A DNA stretch of 64,000 nucleotides, from the NCBI GenBank assembly GCA_019916065.1, contig CM034244.1:34781433-34845432 (forward strand), given 5' to 3'. Source of the stretch: Vitellaria paradoxa. Its lineage: Eukaryota; Streptophyta; Magnoliopsida; Ericales; Sapotaceae. A program made the position numbers and the translations under genes. This document shows positions 1 to 11,079 of the stretch, in pieces. The notes beneath the pieces were generated by a model. That model was not told the origin of the DNA, ran no database searches, and worked only from the letters and a program-made list of their open reading frames with translations. Each line of letters begins with the position of its first letter. Positions within the stretch are counted from its first letter, which is position 1.

Positions 1-1577
1 TGCACTTCTATGGGCAGAGCTTCGCTGATCTTCTGCCAGAGACTCATGTATCCATCTCTGAAACGTCGAATCTTTCCGGCCATGGAAGTTCGGGTGAACT
101 CGTGAATGTAAGCATAAGGCATGTCTTGAACAAAGCCATATCCGGAAGCGGTGTACCCATAAGCTACAGATTTGGGAACAGACTCGAATCCGTGATCGTT
201 CAGAAAAGCAGGAGTTGAATCAGCAGCAAAATTGCTCACAGCATGGACTCCAATTCTACCCGAATCCTTTGCTTTGTCCTGTCAAAAGGGAAATCGTGAG
301 ATCTCTCAACCTTGACATGAACGTTAATGGCAAATTGCAAGTTCTTGTGTTAATTGGATCGTCAGAAATTTAAGAAGATTTGCACAAATTAGTGTAATGC
401 TAATGGCATACCTATTTCAAATATTTCGATTTGACGGAATTTATATCGGAGTTAAGGATTTTTTTGGTAAGGTAATTTTATTTACTTTTCTTAGATAATT
501 TTAATTAATTTTTTTAGAGAGAATTTTAATTAATTTTTTTAGAGAGAGTGAGATTTTATTTTATTTAATTTTAGTCCTAAATTATATAAAAATTAAAAAT
601 GATAAAGAGATTGACAATTTCTCATTATTGATGGAATACATACAAAAGTTACTTATGAGATTTTCTCTCTAACTTTTATATGAAAGATTGAAAGACTAGG
701 ATTTATACACTTCCTCCCGTTGCATCAAACCCGCTGATGTGTTCTAAAATCAAGCAATAACAATCAAGCTATGCTTCTAGAAAAATAGAAGCTGACCTGG
801 AGTTCTAAAGTCAGCGAAATGACAGATACATAATCATCTGCCACTTGGCTGTCCCGATACTTCCCCGTAGAACAGTTGATGAGTGCTAGTTTGTGGGAGT
901 CCAGTTCAACTAGCTCAGACCCGGTTTCTTTCGCCAGATGAAAGATGGTCGGAGCGCTGTTTGCCGCAAGAACTTGACCTCCGAGATCATAAACTTTTCC
1001 TGTAAAAAATAAAAGAATTAGACCTGAGAGTTAGAATGTAAAGAAAGAAGAATCCAGACCGCGCAGGAGATTTTTGCTGCCACCGGCCGCGGGGAGCCCC
1101 TCGGGAGACCGGCCAGGTCCCTCCCAACAAAGTTGAAGATATTGTGTAGTTGTTACCCTCAACGGGAAATTTTGCTGGAGTGCGCTTTCCCCGATTTGAA
1201 CCCATAGTGCCTAGTTATTGAAAGTAACAAATACACAATACCTTCGACTATGTTAATACCTTCGACTATGTTGGGAGGGGCCTAGCCGGTCGCTTGAGGG
1301 GCTCCCAAGGCCAGCGATAGCAAAAATCTCCCGCACACAGACTAATAACACATTTGTGTTTGTTTTGGTTTGTACCTTCGATATCGGCTGACTCACACAT
1401 GCCGCTGACAGTGTGATGCTTCTCTAACACAGTTACATTTTTGTAACCAAGCTTGCTCAGTGCATAAGCAGCTGACAAGCCGCTCGGTCCACCGCCGATT
1501 ATCCCAATTCTGGTGTTCACAGGGAAGCTTGGATGTAGCTTGGAGAATTGGTCTTCTACTGATTTCTTCGTGTCCAT
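1..1577 (-). CDS. FAD-dependent oxidoreductase, amine-oxidase superfamily (partial, 3' end outside window)
   Basis: Three coding exons join in frame on the minus strand: 1577-1376 (start ATG at 1577-1575, 67 codons plus one base), 999-797 (closes on a codon end) and 278 to beyond position 1. Each intron has GT at the donor and AG at the acceptor. The product begins MDTKKSVEDQFSKLHP and has a dinucleotide-binding loop GIIGGGPSGLSAAYAL at about residues 28-43, then VTVLEK, the end of the second Rossmann strand whose acidic residue binds the ribose of FAD. Exon 2 gives KVYDLGGQVL, the usual GG motif of amine-oxidase/NAD_binding_8 flavoproteins. Exon 3 encodes YGYTASGYGFVQ and RRFRDGYMSLWQKI. The substrate is unknown; the family also includes prenylcysteine, polyamine and fatty-acid-modifying oxidases. 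The C-terminal half is missing. Family call firm, exact function not. Confidence 0.85.
1060..1337. mobile_element. Foldback (MITE-like) element in intron 1 of the FAD oxidoreductase
   Basis: Two inverted arms of about 75-95 bp (1060-1150 and the reverse complement of 1240-1337) share a GC-rich core including GGAGATTTTTGCT, GGGAGCCCCTC and CCCTCCCAACA. They enclose about 100 bp. Five bases, CAGAC, occur directly at both outer edges (1055-1059 and 1338-1342), a possible target-site duplication. A 21-bp tandem duplication (ACCTTCGACTATGTT core) lies inside at 1240-1270. Superfamily not assignable. Confidence 0.65.
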
Positions 1578-2100
1578 TTTTGAATTCCAGGCCTTTCTAC
1601 CCGCACTGCCTGTCAAGATTACACGAAAATGGATTTGTAGCAACGCAAAATGAAACGAAACGGCTAAACAAAACTGAGAATATAATGTTTTCCCAAAAAA
1701 ACAAAAATAAAGAACAAACCCCAATACAGTTCTTTCAAAGAGAAGCTTCCAATTTTTATTTCTATTTTTATTTTTATTTTTTTACTTCAGTAGATTGCAG
1801 CAAAAAGCCAAATGTGACAGGATCAGAGAATAGCTTCAAAGTAAGGAAACTTTTCCAACCCACTTTATGAATCTCGAAATCATCAAATTTATACTGAGGA
1901 AGAAAATAAAGGAAAAGCTCAATAGAAACAAGATAATACCTTTTAGATGAGGGTAAGGCAAAGATACCTCGACCTCTGAAGCCTCTTCAACCCGCCTGGG
2001 GCAATGTACGTACTCCCCCTGTAACACCATCGGAGTTCTCGAGTTCAAGAATCCAAAATTTGCATATGAATCTGAAATGGCGAATAAAGGAGAGACAGGA
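1578..2100 (-). promoter_or_regulatory. Probable 5' UTR and promoter-proximal region of the FAD oxidoreductase
   Basis: Just upstream of the ATG (minus strand) is a good acceptor, a pyrimidine-rich stretch ending in GACAG at about 1610, which suggests a 5' UTR intron. A GC-richer block at about 1965-2050 ends in a GAG|GTATCT-type donor near 1970 and could be the upstream exon. It contains an in-frame ATG, so an alternative N terminus cannot be excluded. No clear TATA box was identified. Confidence 0.35.
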
Positions 2101-2402
2101 AATCCCTAGCTGTCTATGAGATTGTCCCTTCAATCTCTCTCTAGTTAGTTTCTCTCAAAATTGGTATTACAAAATCGATGAAACAGAGTCAGTGACTGAT
2201 TCCTTCTCTTCTTTCTCCACTATTTTCATTTCTAATTCTGGAACTGTCATTCTTTAGGATCCAAAGTCTACAAAATTATCAGTCGCTAATAGACATTATG
2301 TCAATAAGTATAAAAATAAACATCTGCTTCTAAGTTCTAACAAGTACTCTGTTCTATCATGGGCTCCTTCCTCTCTATGATTATATTACATCATCGAGGA
2401 AA

Positions 2403-2429
2403 CAAAAAAAAAATCCGTAACAAAGAAAT

Positions 2430-2463
<34 letters not shown>

Positions 2464-2604
2464 GCCTGCATCGCAATATTAATAAGACACAAGCTATATT
2501 ACATGAAGTTGGTAATACGGGTATGCCTCTAGAAGTTGAATTGATCTATTTTCTTAATACATAGAGATCTGAAAATATTCATATATATATAGAGAGAGAG
2601 AGAG
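2403..2604. repeat. (CT)n and (GA)n microsatellites
   Basis: A CT dinucleotide run lies at about 2432-2461 and a GA run at about 2591-2605, the latter after a short AT run. They sit upstream of the left-edge gene. No other function visible. Confidence 0.9.
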
Positions 2605-2605
2605 A

Positions 2606-2884
2606 AAGTGTTTAGAGTAACAAAAAGTAAGATAAAATAAGATAATTTAAAAGAGGGAATTACTATTTGCACTCCACTTTTAGTTTTTTGCACTCCATCT
2701 TCTCTCACAATGAATAATACTTATTTGGAGTGCAAGAAACTAAAAGTGGAGTGCAAATAGACTCACTCTTTGAAATAATTTGTGAGTTCATAATTCATGC
2801 AGTGAGATAAAAAGTGAATAATTTTTAAAAAATTTCAGAAATTTTTAGAATTTTTCAATATTTTTCAATACGTCAAATGCACTA
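2606..2884. mobile_element. Tourist-like MITE, split by a nested MITE
   Basis: 2606-2652 (AGTAACAAAAAGTAAGATAA core) and 2770-2884 (TGCAGTGAGATAAAAAGTGA core) are the two halves of the common about 145-bp MITE of this window. Compare the intact copies at 36813-36972 and 61058-61203. The halves are separated by the inverted-repeat element at 2653-2768. Confidence 0.65.
2653..2768. mobile_element. Small palindromic MITE nested in another MITE
   Basis: Arms of about 35 bp, from CTATTTGCACTCCACTTTTA to TTGCACTCCA, are near-perfect inverted repeats (one mismatch in the central 34 bases) around a loop of about 25 bp. The element interrupts the MITE at 2606-2884. Exact ends are uncertain by a few bases. 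Confidence 0.7.
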
Positions 2885-3697
2885 ATAATATAATTATATT
2901 CTTTCCTAAGATGGCATGGTATTTATAAAGTGAGATAAATATTTCTTTTAAGTATAACTATGTACCCAAATTAAATTGCTAAATAGGCTTGTATATGTCT
3001 AGGGTTTCGTTTGAGAATCAATAACTGGTAGCCCAGCTATCAGTTACTAATTTTTTGGTTTTTTTTTTTAAAATGACCAAATGTATTCTCTTACATTTTA
3101 TTTTTTTTTTAACTTTCAAGAGTAAAATGTCAAATTAACAAAAGTTAAAAAACTAACTATTAAAAATATAACTTTTTTCTCTTAAACACAAAAAATTAGC
3201 TTGTTTTAACTTTTTTACTTTCCAACCAAGCCTAATTACATTTGTAGATGCCCATAGCATATCTTTGTCTGATTATTTGACACGAGTACATTATACATTT
3301 AGAATAATTCATGTAATATAAATGGAGGAAAACGGATAAATAAAAAATAAATTACTACTATATGTTATTTTTTTATATTAGCCAAATAAAAATTATATTT
3401 TCTTAACAAATATTTATTCATTTTTTTCTTATTTTTCTACCTTAAAAAAAACTTTATTTTGGTTCCACATTTTTTATTCATTTTTCTCTCCGTAAATACA
3501 AATTCAAAAGAAACTGGGCATGGGCAGGCTCTTATGTCACATAACACAAAGAAAATTGAAGTCATATATATATAAATGTCCACACAAAACTGACCTGAGA
3601 CGGGGCAGTGCATTAGGAACAGTAGTAGGACCCGAAAAGGAATGCCAAATGGCAGAGAGAAGTAAGTCGTGGTAGTCGTAATTGTGACCGAGCCTCA

Positions 3698-3714
3698 CCC
3701 CCCCCCCCCCCCCC
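3698..3714. repeat. Poly(C) tract, 17 bases
   Basis: An uninterrupted run of C at 3698-3714 is notable in such AT-rich DNA. It lies in an otherwise unassigned, slightly GC-richer stretch (3580-3800) with no convincing reading frame. Confidence 0.9.
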
Positions 3715-4136
3715 ACCTCGTCAAACTGCAACTGATGGTGAGTTCTCGGAGGAGTTGAACGAATTTAAGCACAAAAGATGCTGTTTGGGTCCAAGAAAGA
3801 CACGACAAACTTTCACTTTTCAACAATGGGTTAATTTTTCCTTGGTTGGTGCGAATATCTATTTATTTATTTATTTATCTCAACCTTGATGCGGTACCAT
3901 ATGCCAATATTCTCCTCTTGCTTTGGTATGTCCGTCTTAGTTACCACCACGGTCCAGAGTACATCGCCGTTTGCCACGACCCTTCGTTCATTCGACAAAA
4001 TTAACAACCCAATAGAACCAAAATGGTTAATTATGCTAAATTTTATTGGAATTTAACCCAAAAAACAAAAAAAGAAAGAAAAGAACAAATGATCCATTCG
4101 ATTTTAGAGTAAACACATAATTTAATCACAATATAG

Positions 4137-4281
4137 GAGACGTTTAAAGTAACAAAAAGTGATAAAATTTAACAAAAGTTATAAGTTTATAATCCGTGCA
4201 GTGATATAAAAAATGAATAATTTTAAAAAATTTTCAGTATTTTTCAGCGTTTTTTAACGTTTTCTAATGCATCAAATAGGC
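4137..4281. mobile_element. Degenerate Tourist-like MITE
   Basis: It has the core of the recurrent MITE family: AGTAACAAAAAGTGATAAAA near the left end, TGCAGTGATATAAAAAATGA in the middle, then an A/T stretch ending in CATCAAATAGG. The termini are too diverged to read a target duplication. Confidence 0.55.
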
Positions 4282-4754
4282 TTGTAATATTGATGAAATT
4301 TGCTAAACGGCCGTTTATAATTTTTTTCTTTTTTTTTTGTATTTTAAATAAGTTTAAGTATTAGTCATTTCCTATAATAATTCCTTGTGCAAATATAGTA
4401 TAATACTTGCACATACAATTCTCAATGGGCACGTACAATTCTAACACATCCAAATTAAACAAGGTTACAATAAAACTAATATTGAATTAACAAAAATTAT
4501 TGTTTAATACAAATTATCCAAAAAATAGTGTTAAAATTTATTGTTACAAAAAAAAAAAAAAAAAAAAAAAAATTCAATCAATGGCCATCCTAGAAGACGT
4601 GGAGACCACATCAATCAAACTTGAAATTTATTTATAATAGCTAGATTAGCAAAAAATAAATAAATAATATCAAAATATAAAACAAATAAATGAATTTATA
4701 ATAAAATTTAAAAACATATAAGTTTCCAAACATCCCAACGCTATGAATATCACG

Positions 4755-5050
4755 TAGTTCATTCATAAACTTCACTTATACTTAAATCACATTACGTGTC
4801 AAGTCTCATAGTCATTAGAGGCCGAATGCTCAATTTGAGCCCTCGATTAGGTTAAAGTTCTTAAATTTTGAACTTCAACTCAAAAATACAACTGGTCATT
4901 TCAGACGCTTCAATTGTTTAAATCCCATATGGCTTATAACTACACGTCACTTGTGCTTAAATCATGTTACGTGTCAAGTCTTGCGGCTGTATGATTTATA
5001 ACACACATCACTTGTGCTTCAATCATGTTGTGTGTCAAGTCTCGCAGCCA
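4755..5050. repeat. Imperfect tandem repeat, about 65-bp unit, three copies
   Basis: Three copies share CACTTGTGCTTAAATCATGT followed by a TACGTGTCAAGTCT core, at about 4760-4812, 4930-4990 and 4993-5048. The first copy is separated from the others by about 115 bp. No coding potential is seen. Confidence 0.6.
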
Positions 5051-5121
5051 TCGGCAATTATAATGTAACAACCACATCTCGAAAGTACAATATTGTCTAT
5101 TTTGAGCTTGGTCAATTAGTT

Positions 5122-5139
5122 TTTTTTTTTTTATTGGTT
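5122..5139 (-). mobile_element. Tail-only retroposon insertion
   Basis: A T-tract followed by ATTGG is flanked by a 14-bp direct repeat, TTGGTCAATTAGTT, at 5108-5121 and 5138-5151. In reverse complement the insert is CCAAT plus poly(A), the same 3' end as the SINE at 53786-53896. It is read as an extremely 5'-truncated SINE or LINE insertion. Confidence 0.5.
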
Positions 5140-5394
5140 GGTCAATTAGTTACCTCCCAGGAGGTCACCCATCTTAGTACTGTCTTACTCAAACATACTT
5201 AACTCTAGAGTTTTCACTGAATTTAGTATCATCACGATTTTAAAATGTATTGTACTTTGTAGATGTTAAATATTATATAAATATCATTTCCTTCCTCTGT
5301 ATGTGAGACAAAAGACATTATTCTTTACATTACTCTCCTGCAGGCAAAGTTCCTTCTAGTTCCTCACAATCCTTAAGTGAAACCATCGAATCAT

Positions 5395-5582
5395 CTAGTA
5401 ATAAAATATTTAATTTTATTATTTTTTAAAAAATTAATTGAATTTAATAAAATATATTTCAAATTAATTAAACTAAATTAAATATTAATTTAATTATTTA
5501 TTTATTAAAGTAATTTAATAAAAATATATTTCAAATTATATTATTTATTAACAATAATTTAGTAAAATATATTTCAAATATA
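5395..5582. repeat. AT-rich imperfect repeat
   Basis: Recurring AATTTAATAAAATATATTTC units with TATTTATTAA spacers. The same unit recurs at 47570-48260 and similar sequence at 59220-59770. It is nearly pure A+T and non-coding. Confidence 0.7.
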
Positions 5583-5589
5583 CACTGAA

Positions 5590-5848
5590 AATGCAGGATT
5601 TGACTATTATAAATGAAAGTAAAGGACTAAAGTGATATCGAAGATAAACTGTAGTAGTGATGTTTATCTTTATCTCGCGAAATTACTTTTTTACCTTCAA
5701 TCTAACGGTTCTGTGTAACAGCTAACTAACGAGGAGGACCGAACTGTTGTTTGACCAAAAGTTTAGGGATTTGATTGTTATAATTAAAACGTGAGATTAA
5801 AGTGACACCGAGAGTAAACTATAAAAGTGATTTTTGTACTTTCCTTAC
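5590..5848. mobile_element. Degraded foldback element related to 63096-63440
   Basis: TAACGGTT, CTAACTAACGAGG, GACCGAACTG, GGGATTTGATTGTTATAATT and AAAGTGACACCGA appear in the same order as in the right arm of the complete foldback at 63096-63440. The left part (AAAGTGATATCGAAGATAAA) also matches. The copy is old, without clear ends. Confidence 0.5.
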
Positions 5849-6489
5849 ATTTATCTCGTTAATCAACCATTAAAATTTAATAAAAAATATTAAAATAGCA
5901 AAAAATTTAAATATTTTTCCTATTTTATCCTTCTATATCTTACATCTTTATTAGTTTTCTTTACCTATTTCCCCAAGAATAAGTAAAAAAAAAAAAAAAT
6001 AGAGATTTTTATTAAAAACTGATGAATATGTGAGAGGAGGGATAAAATAGGAAAACATTTAAATTTTGATTAATTTGTTATTTTTTTTGTTAAATTTTAA
6101 CAAAATTTTGTTAACACTATTTCAAAATTAGAGGGGTAAGTACAATTTTTAAAAATTGAGGAGCGATAAACATAACTACCCAAGTATTGAGTGGAAATAG
6201 ATGTAATTTTACCTTATATATCACATTATAACTATGGCATGGATAAATTTAATTTAACATAATTATTATTTTTAGAGTATGGGCAGTAGTTTTCTCATTC
6301 CAATCCCTATTCTTAAATATAAGGACCGCTTAATAGTGTCTCTATCCCTATATCACTTTCTTATTTCATTCCTTATAATATATTTAGTTCTCAATATATA
6401 AGATTGAAAATTACGGTCCCTATACATCTTTTCTCTCCCATGTCACTCCCAATTTTGAAAAATATGATCATTAGGTTCAAATTTTTAAA

Positions 6490-6870
6490 AAGTATCCATT
6501 GTAATTTAAAATTTAAAAATATTTATAAATATTTAAAGATTTTAAAAAAATTATTAAACTTAATTAAAATTCATTAGAATATTTAAAAATTCAAATAATA
6601 TTTATTAAAATTTATATTTTAAAAAAAATTATTAAATATATTTTCTCAAAAAATATCTATTAAAATTTAAAAATTAAAAAATATTTATTAAAATTATTTA
6701 AAATTCATTAAAATATTTAAAAATTCAAAAAATATTTATTAAAATTCATTAAAACATTTATAAATTTAAAATTAAAAATATTTATTAAATTTTATATTTT
6801 TAAAAGATATTTATTAAAATTTCAAAATTCAAAATGTATTTATTAAAATTTATATTTTCAAAAAATGAAT
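6490..6870. repeat. AT-rich imperfect tandem repeat, about 50-bp period
   Basis: Units such as TATTTATTAAAATTCATTAA and TTTAAAAATTCAAAAAATAT recur about seven times. Non-coding and nearly pure A+T. Confidence 0.7.
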
Positions 6871-7186
6871 GTTTGAATTTAAATTGCAGAAAATGTTAGT
6901 TTGACATTAAAGTTTTAACCAAAAAATCACTAACATTGTTAATTTACAAAATCTACTGATATAAAGTATTTAAACAAAAAAATCTACTAGGTACACAAGG
7001 CTGAAAAGACTCCCTATATCGTTGAGTGGTCCTATAACACTGGCAAATAGGAATTCTAGATGGAAAAAACTACTGACAATATTGTTAGAATTATTTATCC
7101 ATTCACGAGGAAATTCTGAAACTTTTAAACTAGAGCTTGCATGCATTAGACTAATATAATAATTTTTGGTCTTTGATCCAATTTAA

Positions 7187-7695
7187 TGGTGTGTTTGGTG
7201 CACAAAAATTTAGTAAAAATCGTCGAAAATTTCTATTATATTTTTACACATTCTTACTTTCTCAAAGTTCAAAAAAAAATTTAATAGCTTTCAAAAAAAA
7301 ATCGATAACTAAAATTCGGTTAATCAAATAGCAAAAATTTTTTTCACCATTCTCATCATGAATTCTTAAACTATCGAATGATACTCACTTTAACAATTTT
7401 TTATGAGGTTGTCGAAACCGTTCTGACGGATTATATAAACCGTTCTAACGGATTCACAAAGCCAACTTCCGTTCAAACAGATTGTAGAAACTGTTTTGAC
7501 GGATTACATTGCAAAGAATTCATGACTGATACAAAATTTTGAATATGTCCAAACGGAAATACATTTTGTCAGAACGGGAATCTTATTGTTCATATACAAA
7601 AAAACGCGACTTGAAATGTGTGCACTAAATATAAAATTTTTTTTAAATTATATTTTATCTCATTTTATCTTATTTTTTATTACCCTAAACACATC
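7187..7695. mobile_element. PIF/Harbinger-like non-autonomous element, about 510 bp
   Basis: The termini are GGTGTGTTTGG on the left and CCTAAACACATC on the right, with TTA at both flanks (7183-7185 and 7696-7698). The interior aligns along its length with the element at 56040-56539. Four short repeats of an AACCGTTCTGACGGATTA type (about 7415-7505) lie inside. No transposase reading frame. Confidence 0.75.
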
Positions 7696-7835
7696 TTAAA
7701 TATTAGTACTTTTCCGTTCGCGCGTCATTTTTTACATGCGTTATTAAGTCAATTGTAGTAAATTTCGGGAATCCGCGCAATTAACCGAGGGAGGCAGTTG
7801 TAGTCGGCCTGTATGCATTTTTTTTTTTTTTTTTT

Positions 7836-8081
7836 TTACTTTTTAATTTTGTTTGGAAGATAAGACGGCCTATTGATAATCTTGAAGGATTTTTGTCTCC
7901 TGATTCCATCAACTTTGATTTGACATTCCGAAGATGACGAGGTTACTGTAATACTTTCCAAAGGTTGCTCCGTTTTATTGCTGCCAAAAAGAAGAACAAT
8001 GGCGTAGTACCTGGTGCCGGAGTCGACAGATTGTATCACGGAGTTGTCCTGTTCAGAAGATGTTTGATAAATAAAAATCAC
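7836..8081 (-). pseudogene. Possible gene fragment (81 codons), unidentified
   Basis: A 246-bp frame has much higher GC than its surroundings and balanced amino-acid use (it includes SVDSGTRYYAIVLLFGSNKT), unlike the low-complexity frames elsewhere. It has no recognised domain. An A-rich run on the minus strand follows it downstream (about 7820-7842), which could be the tail of an inserted cDNA. Other readings are a chance frame or one exon of an unrecognised gene. Confidence 0.25.
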
Positions 8082-8399
8082 CCTCCAATAAAAAAAATTA
8101 ATTTTTATTAAATTTTATTACGTATCATTTTTATATTAATTTTTTTCTTATAAAATTGACTATTCGAATCACTACATATGAAATATGTAGAAAAATATTC
8201 AGTACTCAAAATTGCACCAAAAAATAAATAAATAAATTTTACACTCTTGAGTCTTATTTAAAATTTTATTATAAAATTTTTATTTTTATTTATCAAATTA
8301 ATGATTCAAACTTTTGATTAATTGTAATATAAAATCTCAGTAATTTGTCTCTCAAAATTAGATGGTTAATCGTATAAGTGGTACAAATGTGGGGACAAA

Positions 8400-8890
8400 A
8401 TAGTTACTGAGGTCTTGAAGTTTACAAATCAAATCAGAATAAAAAATTGAACTAAAAAATTTATTTTCCATTTATTTGGCTCAGTTAATTCGGTTAATGG
8501 TTTAGTTTCGGTTTTTTCTTTTTTACTCAAATTGAAATTTCGTTTGATTTCGATTTTTGTGTATGGAGAATCAAAATAACCAAAAACTGAATTACAAGTT
8601 AAATATAAATATAAATATATTATAGTAATAAATTTATGCTAGAAATTAAATATTTATATATAATATGATTTTCGATAATACAATAATAAAAAATTTATAA
8701 AAATAAAATTAAAAATTAGATATATATATATATATATAATGAATTATAGTTTATTCGAGTTTAACAGAGATTGAAGCGTACTATTTCAGTTAATTTAATT
8801 TTGATTTTTTTTTTAAGAAAACCACAAAGATTTGGGTAATTCAGTTGTTACTTTTCAGTTCTAGTTCTACTCCAACGAACATTCATATCG
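8400..8890. other. AT-rich intergenic repeat with GGTTTAGTTTCGGTTTT-type motifs
   Basis: The left part carries TTCGGTTAATGGTTTAGTTT and the right part GTTTATTCGAGTTTAACAGA around a TA-rich centre (8700-8740). The arrangement resembles an old repeat, but no termini or target duplication could be fixed. No gene is seen. Confidence 0.4.
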
Positions 8891-8974
8891 ATACTTTATG
8901 TTACCACTAATTAAAAATTAAAATTCTTAATTATTATTAAAAAAAAAACTCAAACCCTCTTATTTCAGATAAAA

Positions 8975-9119
8975 GTTTCGTTTGAAGTGACAAAAAACTC
9001 TAAAAAAATAGTAAAAATACTGAAATTTTTTAAAAATTATTCATTTTTTACTTCAATAAATTTACAATTTATTTCTCTTTATCTTATTTGATCTCACTTT
9101 TTACCACTTCAAGCACGTC
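8975..9119. mobile_element. Tourist-like MITE (about 145 bp)
   Basis: It starts GTTTCGTTTGAAGTGAC and ends CCACTTCAAGCACGTC, imperfect inverted termini. The interior is the family's ATTATTCATTTTTTACTTC core. It is inverted relative to the copy at 36813-36972. Confidence 0.65.
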
Positions 9120-10500
9120 TAAAACAGTTAGTTTATTTATTAGAACGGTACCTTTAGTTTTATCGATCAAAACCAACAGCCGGTTTTAGAGAGAAAATCA
9201 AAGTGGTTGGCCCACCCACAATAAAAATGGCCAATAGCATGTCAGTAGCCATTGATCATAAGCGAGGAGGATAACATCAAATTCAATCTAAATTTTGCGA
9301 CAATTCCATCTGAATCGGTAAATTAAAATTTAACAGTTTAAAAATATTTATAATTATTTAAATTAAAAAATATAGAAATTTATTTAAATCCTTAAATTTT
9401 AATTTATTAACCCTTGCAAAATTGACATCGAAATTTAATTTAAGGCCTGGATTTACTAATTTCATAACTCAATTTGAAATTTCTTAATATTTCAGTGCGT
9501 TATACAGAATCCAAAAAGAGTGGTAAAAAGGGATGAATTTTTCTCGTAAAACTTTATTCAGAGTATAGCAAGAAATTATTTTAAAATTTTTTTTAACATA
9601 ACTTCACCCTACATCAATTTCCTAAAATAAATTTGTTAAGGTGGGGAACAGTATATTGTCTCTTTATATTTAGATTGTCTCTTTATATTTAGAGAATTAC
9701 CATAAAAATATTCTGAAATAAAGATAGTGTAAAAACTCCAATGCAAGATTGTTTTTCACTGTTCATCCTCTAAATTTTAAAGAAGAAAATAGGTTTAAAA
9801 AACAGCGTGGATGTTCTTCCTTTTCGGCAAGGATGTTATTTTTCCTTTTTTTTTTTTCTTTTTTCAAGTGGATTAATGTTGACACTTTCACGTTTTCTTT
9901 TTAAATGCAAGACTGTTAGAAGTAATAATCTGGTAAGACCGAAATCTATCCATAGGAAAAGATGAAAAAATTAATGGCGTTTTTGGAAAAATGGAAAGAA
10001 CTCAGATTTTTGAAAATATTTACGTTGAAAAGATTATTGAACAAAAACTTGAGTTTTAAAATAATTAAATAAAAAGAATTCTTAAATTTCGGATTTTTCA
10101 CCTTAGTTTCAGTATATAGTTTTAGTTCACAATCTTATGAATATAACTTGATCGAATAAGTGCGAATGGAGAAAATTCAATTGGAAATTGCTTTCATTAA
10201 AAATCAATGTAGATGTTTTTAGACATAAAGAAAATAAGTTTGAATATTTAAGAATTGCAAGGAATATAGATCATGCCAAAGTATGATTTCTCTGTCTATG
10301 ATCAAGTAAAGAAAAATGCTATGTATTCAATATGTCAAATACGTCACATCTGACTATGACTAACAAAAATTATACAAAAATAAAATCATTTAAAAATATT
10401 AAAAATAATCATTAATGAAATCAAGAGGATATAGAATTGAAAGTATAAAAATTTGCTTTGAGTAATTAAAAACCTAATTACACAATCTATCATGATTTTC
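9120..10500. other. Intergenic, no gene seen
   Basis: AT-rich DNA with a two-unit 20-bp tandem repeat (TTGTCTCTTTATATTTAGA) at about 9657-9695 and T-tracts near 9840. I found no coding frame or element ends. Confidence 0.5.
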
Positions 10501-11079
10501 ACCTTAATCTAAAGGTCAAAATCAGCTTGCTTGATCATGAATATTTTAGTCTCATAGGCTTTTACTGAGTCCACAACTAAAATATGCAAAATTTTCATAG
10601 TACTTACCTATTCTTTCCTCAGCAACATTTGGTCTTTTAATATTGAAATAGCTAACTTACTTACTGTTGATATATCAGAGGTTCAGAAACCACCACCAGT
10701 GTTTCTATTGCCTCTTATGAATGTCCTGTCCATACCTTTACCAACAAGTTGCCTAGATTGGTCTTCTCTTTTTGAATAATGATGTTTTCGGCATGGATTA
10801 GTATCTCTCTAATTCATAGGTTGTATCGCCTTGAACTGTAGTTCAGTACAGCCAAGATGGCATCTGTAATTCTTGTAAAATTTCTCGATCTATATTGAGA
10901 AACCACCATATCGGTTGGTGTGAATTAACAATCTATTCTCTAGCACAAAGTCAATAACATTACTTAGGAGGAATATCTTTTGCTCTTGTAACTGCATGAC
11001 AAATATGGCTCTTTGTGCTTTATCGAAGTATATTGAAACTGTACGATATAGATAATTAAAATTTTTCTCATTTGCTTCC

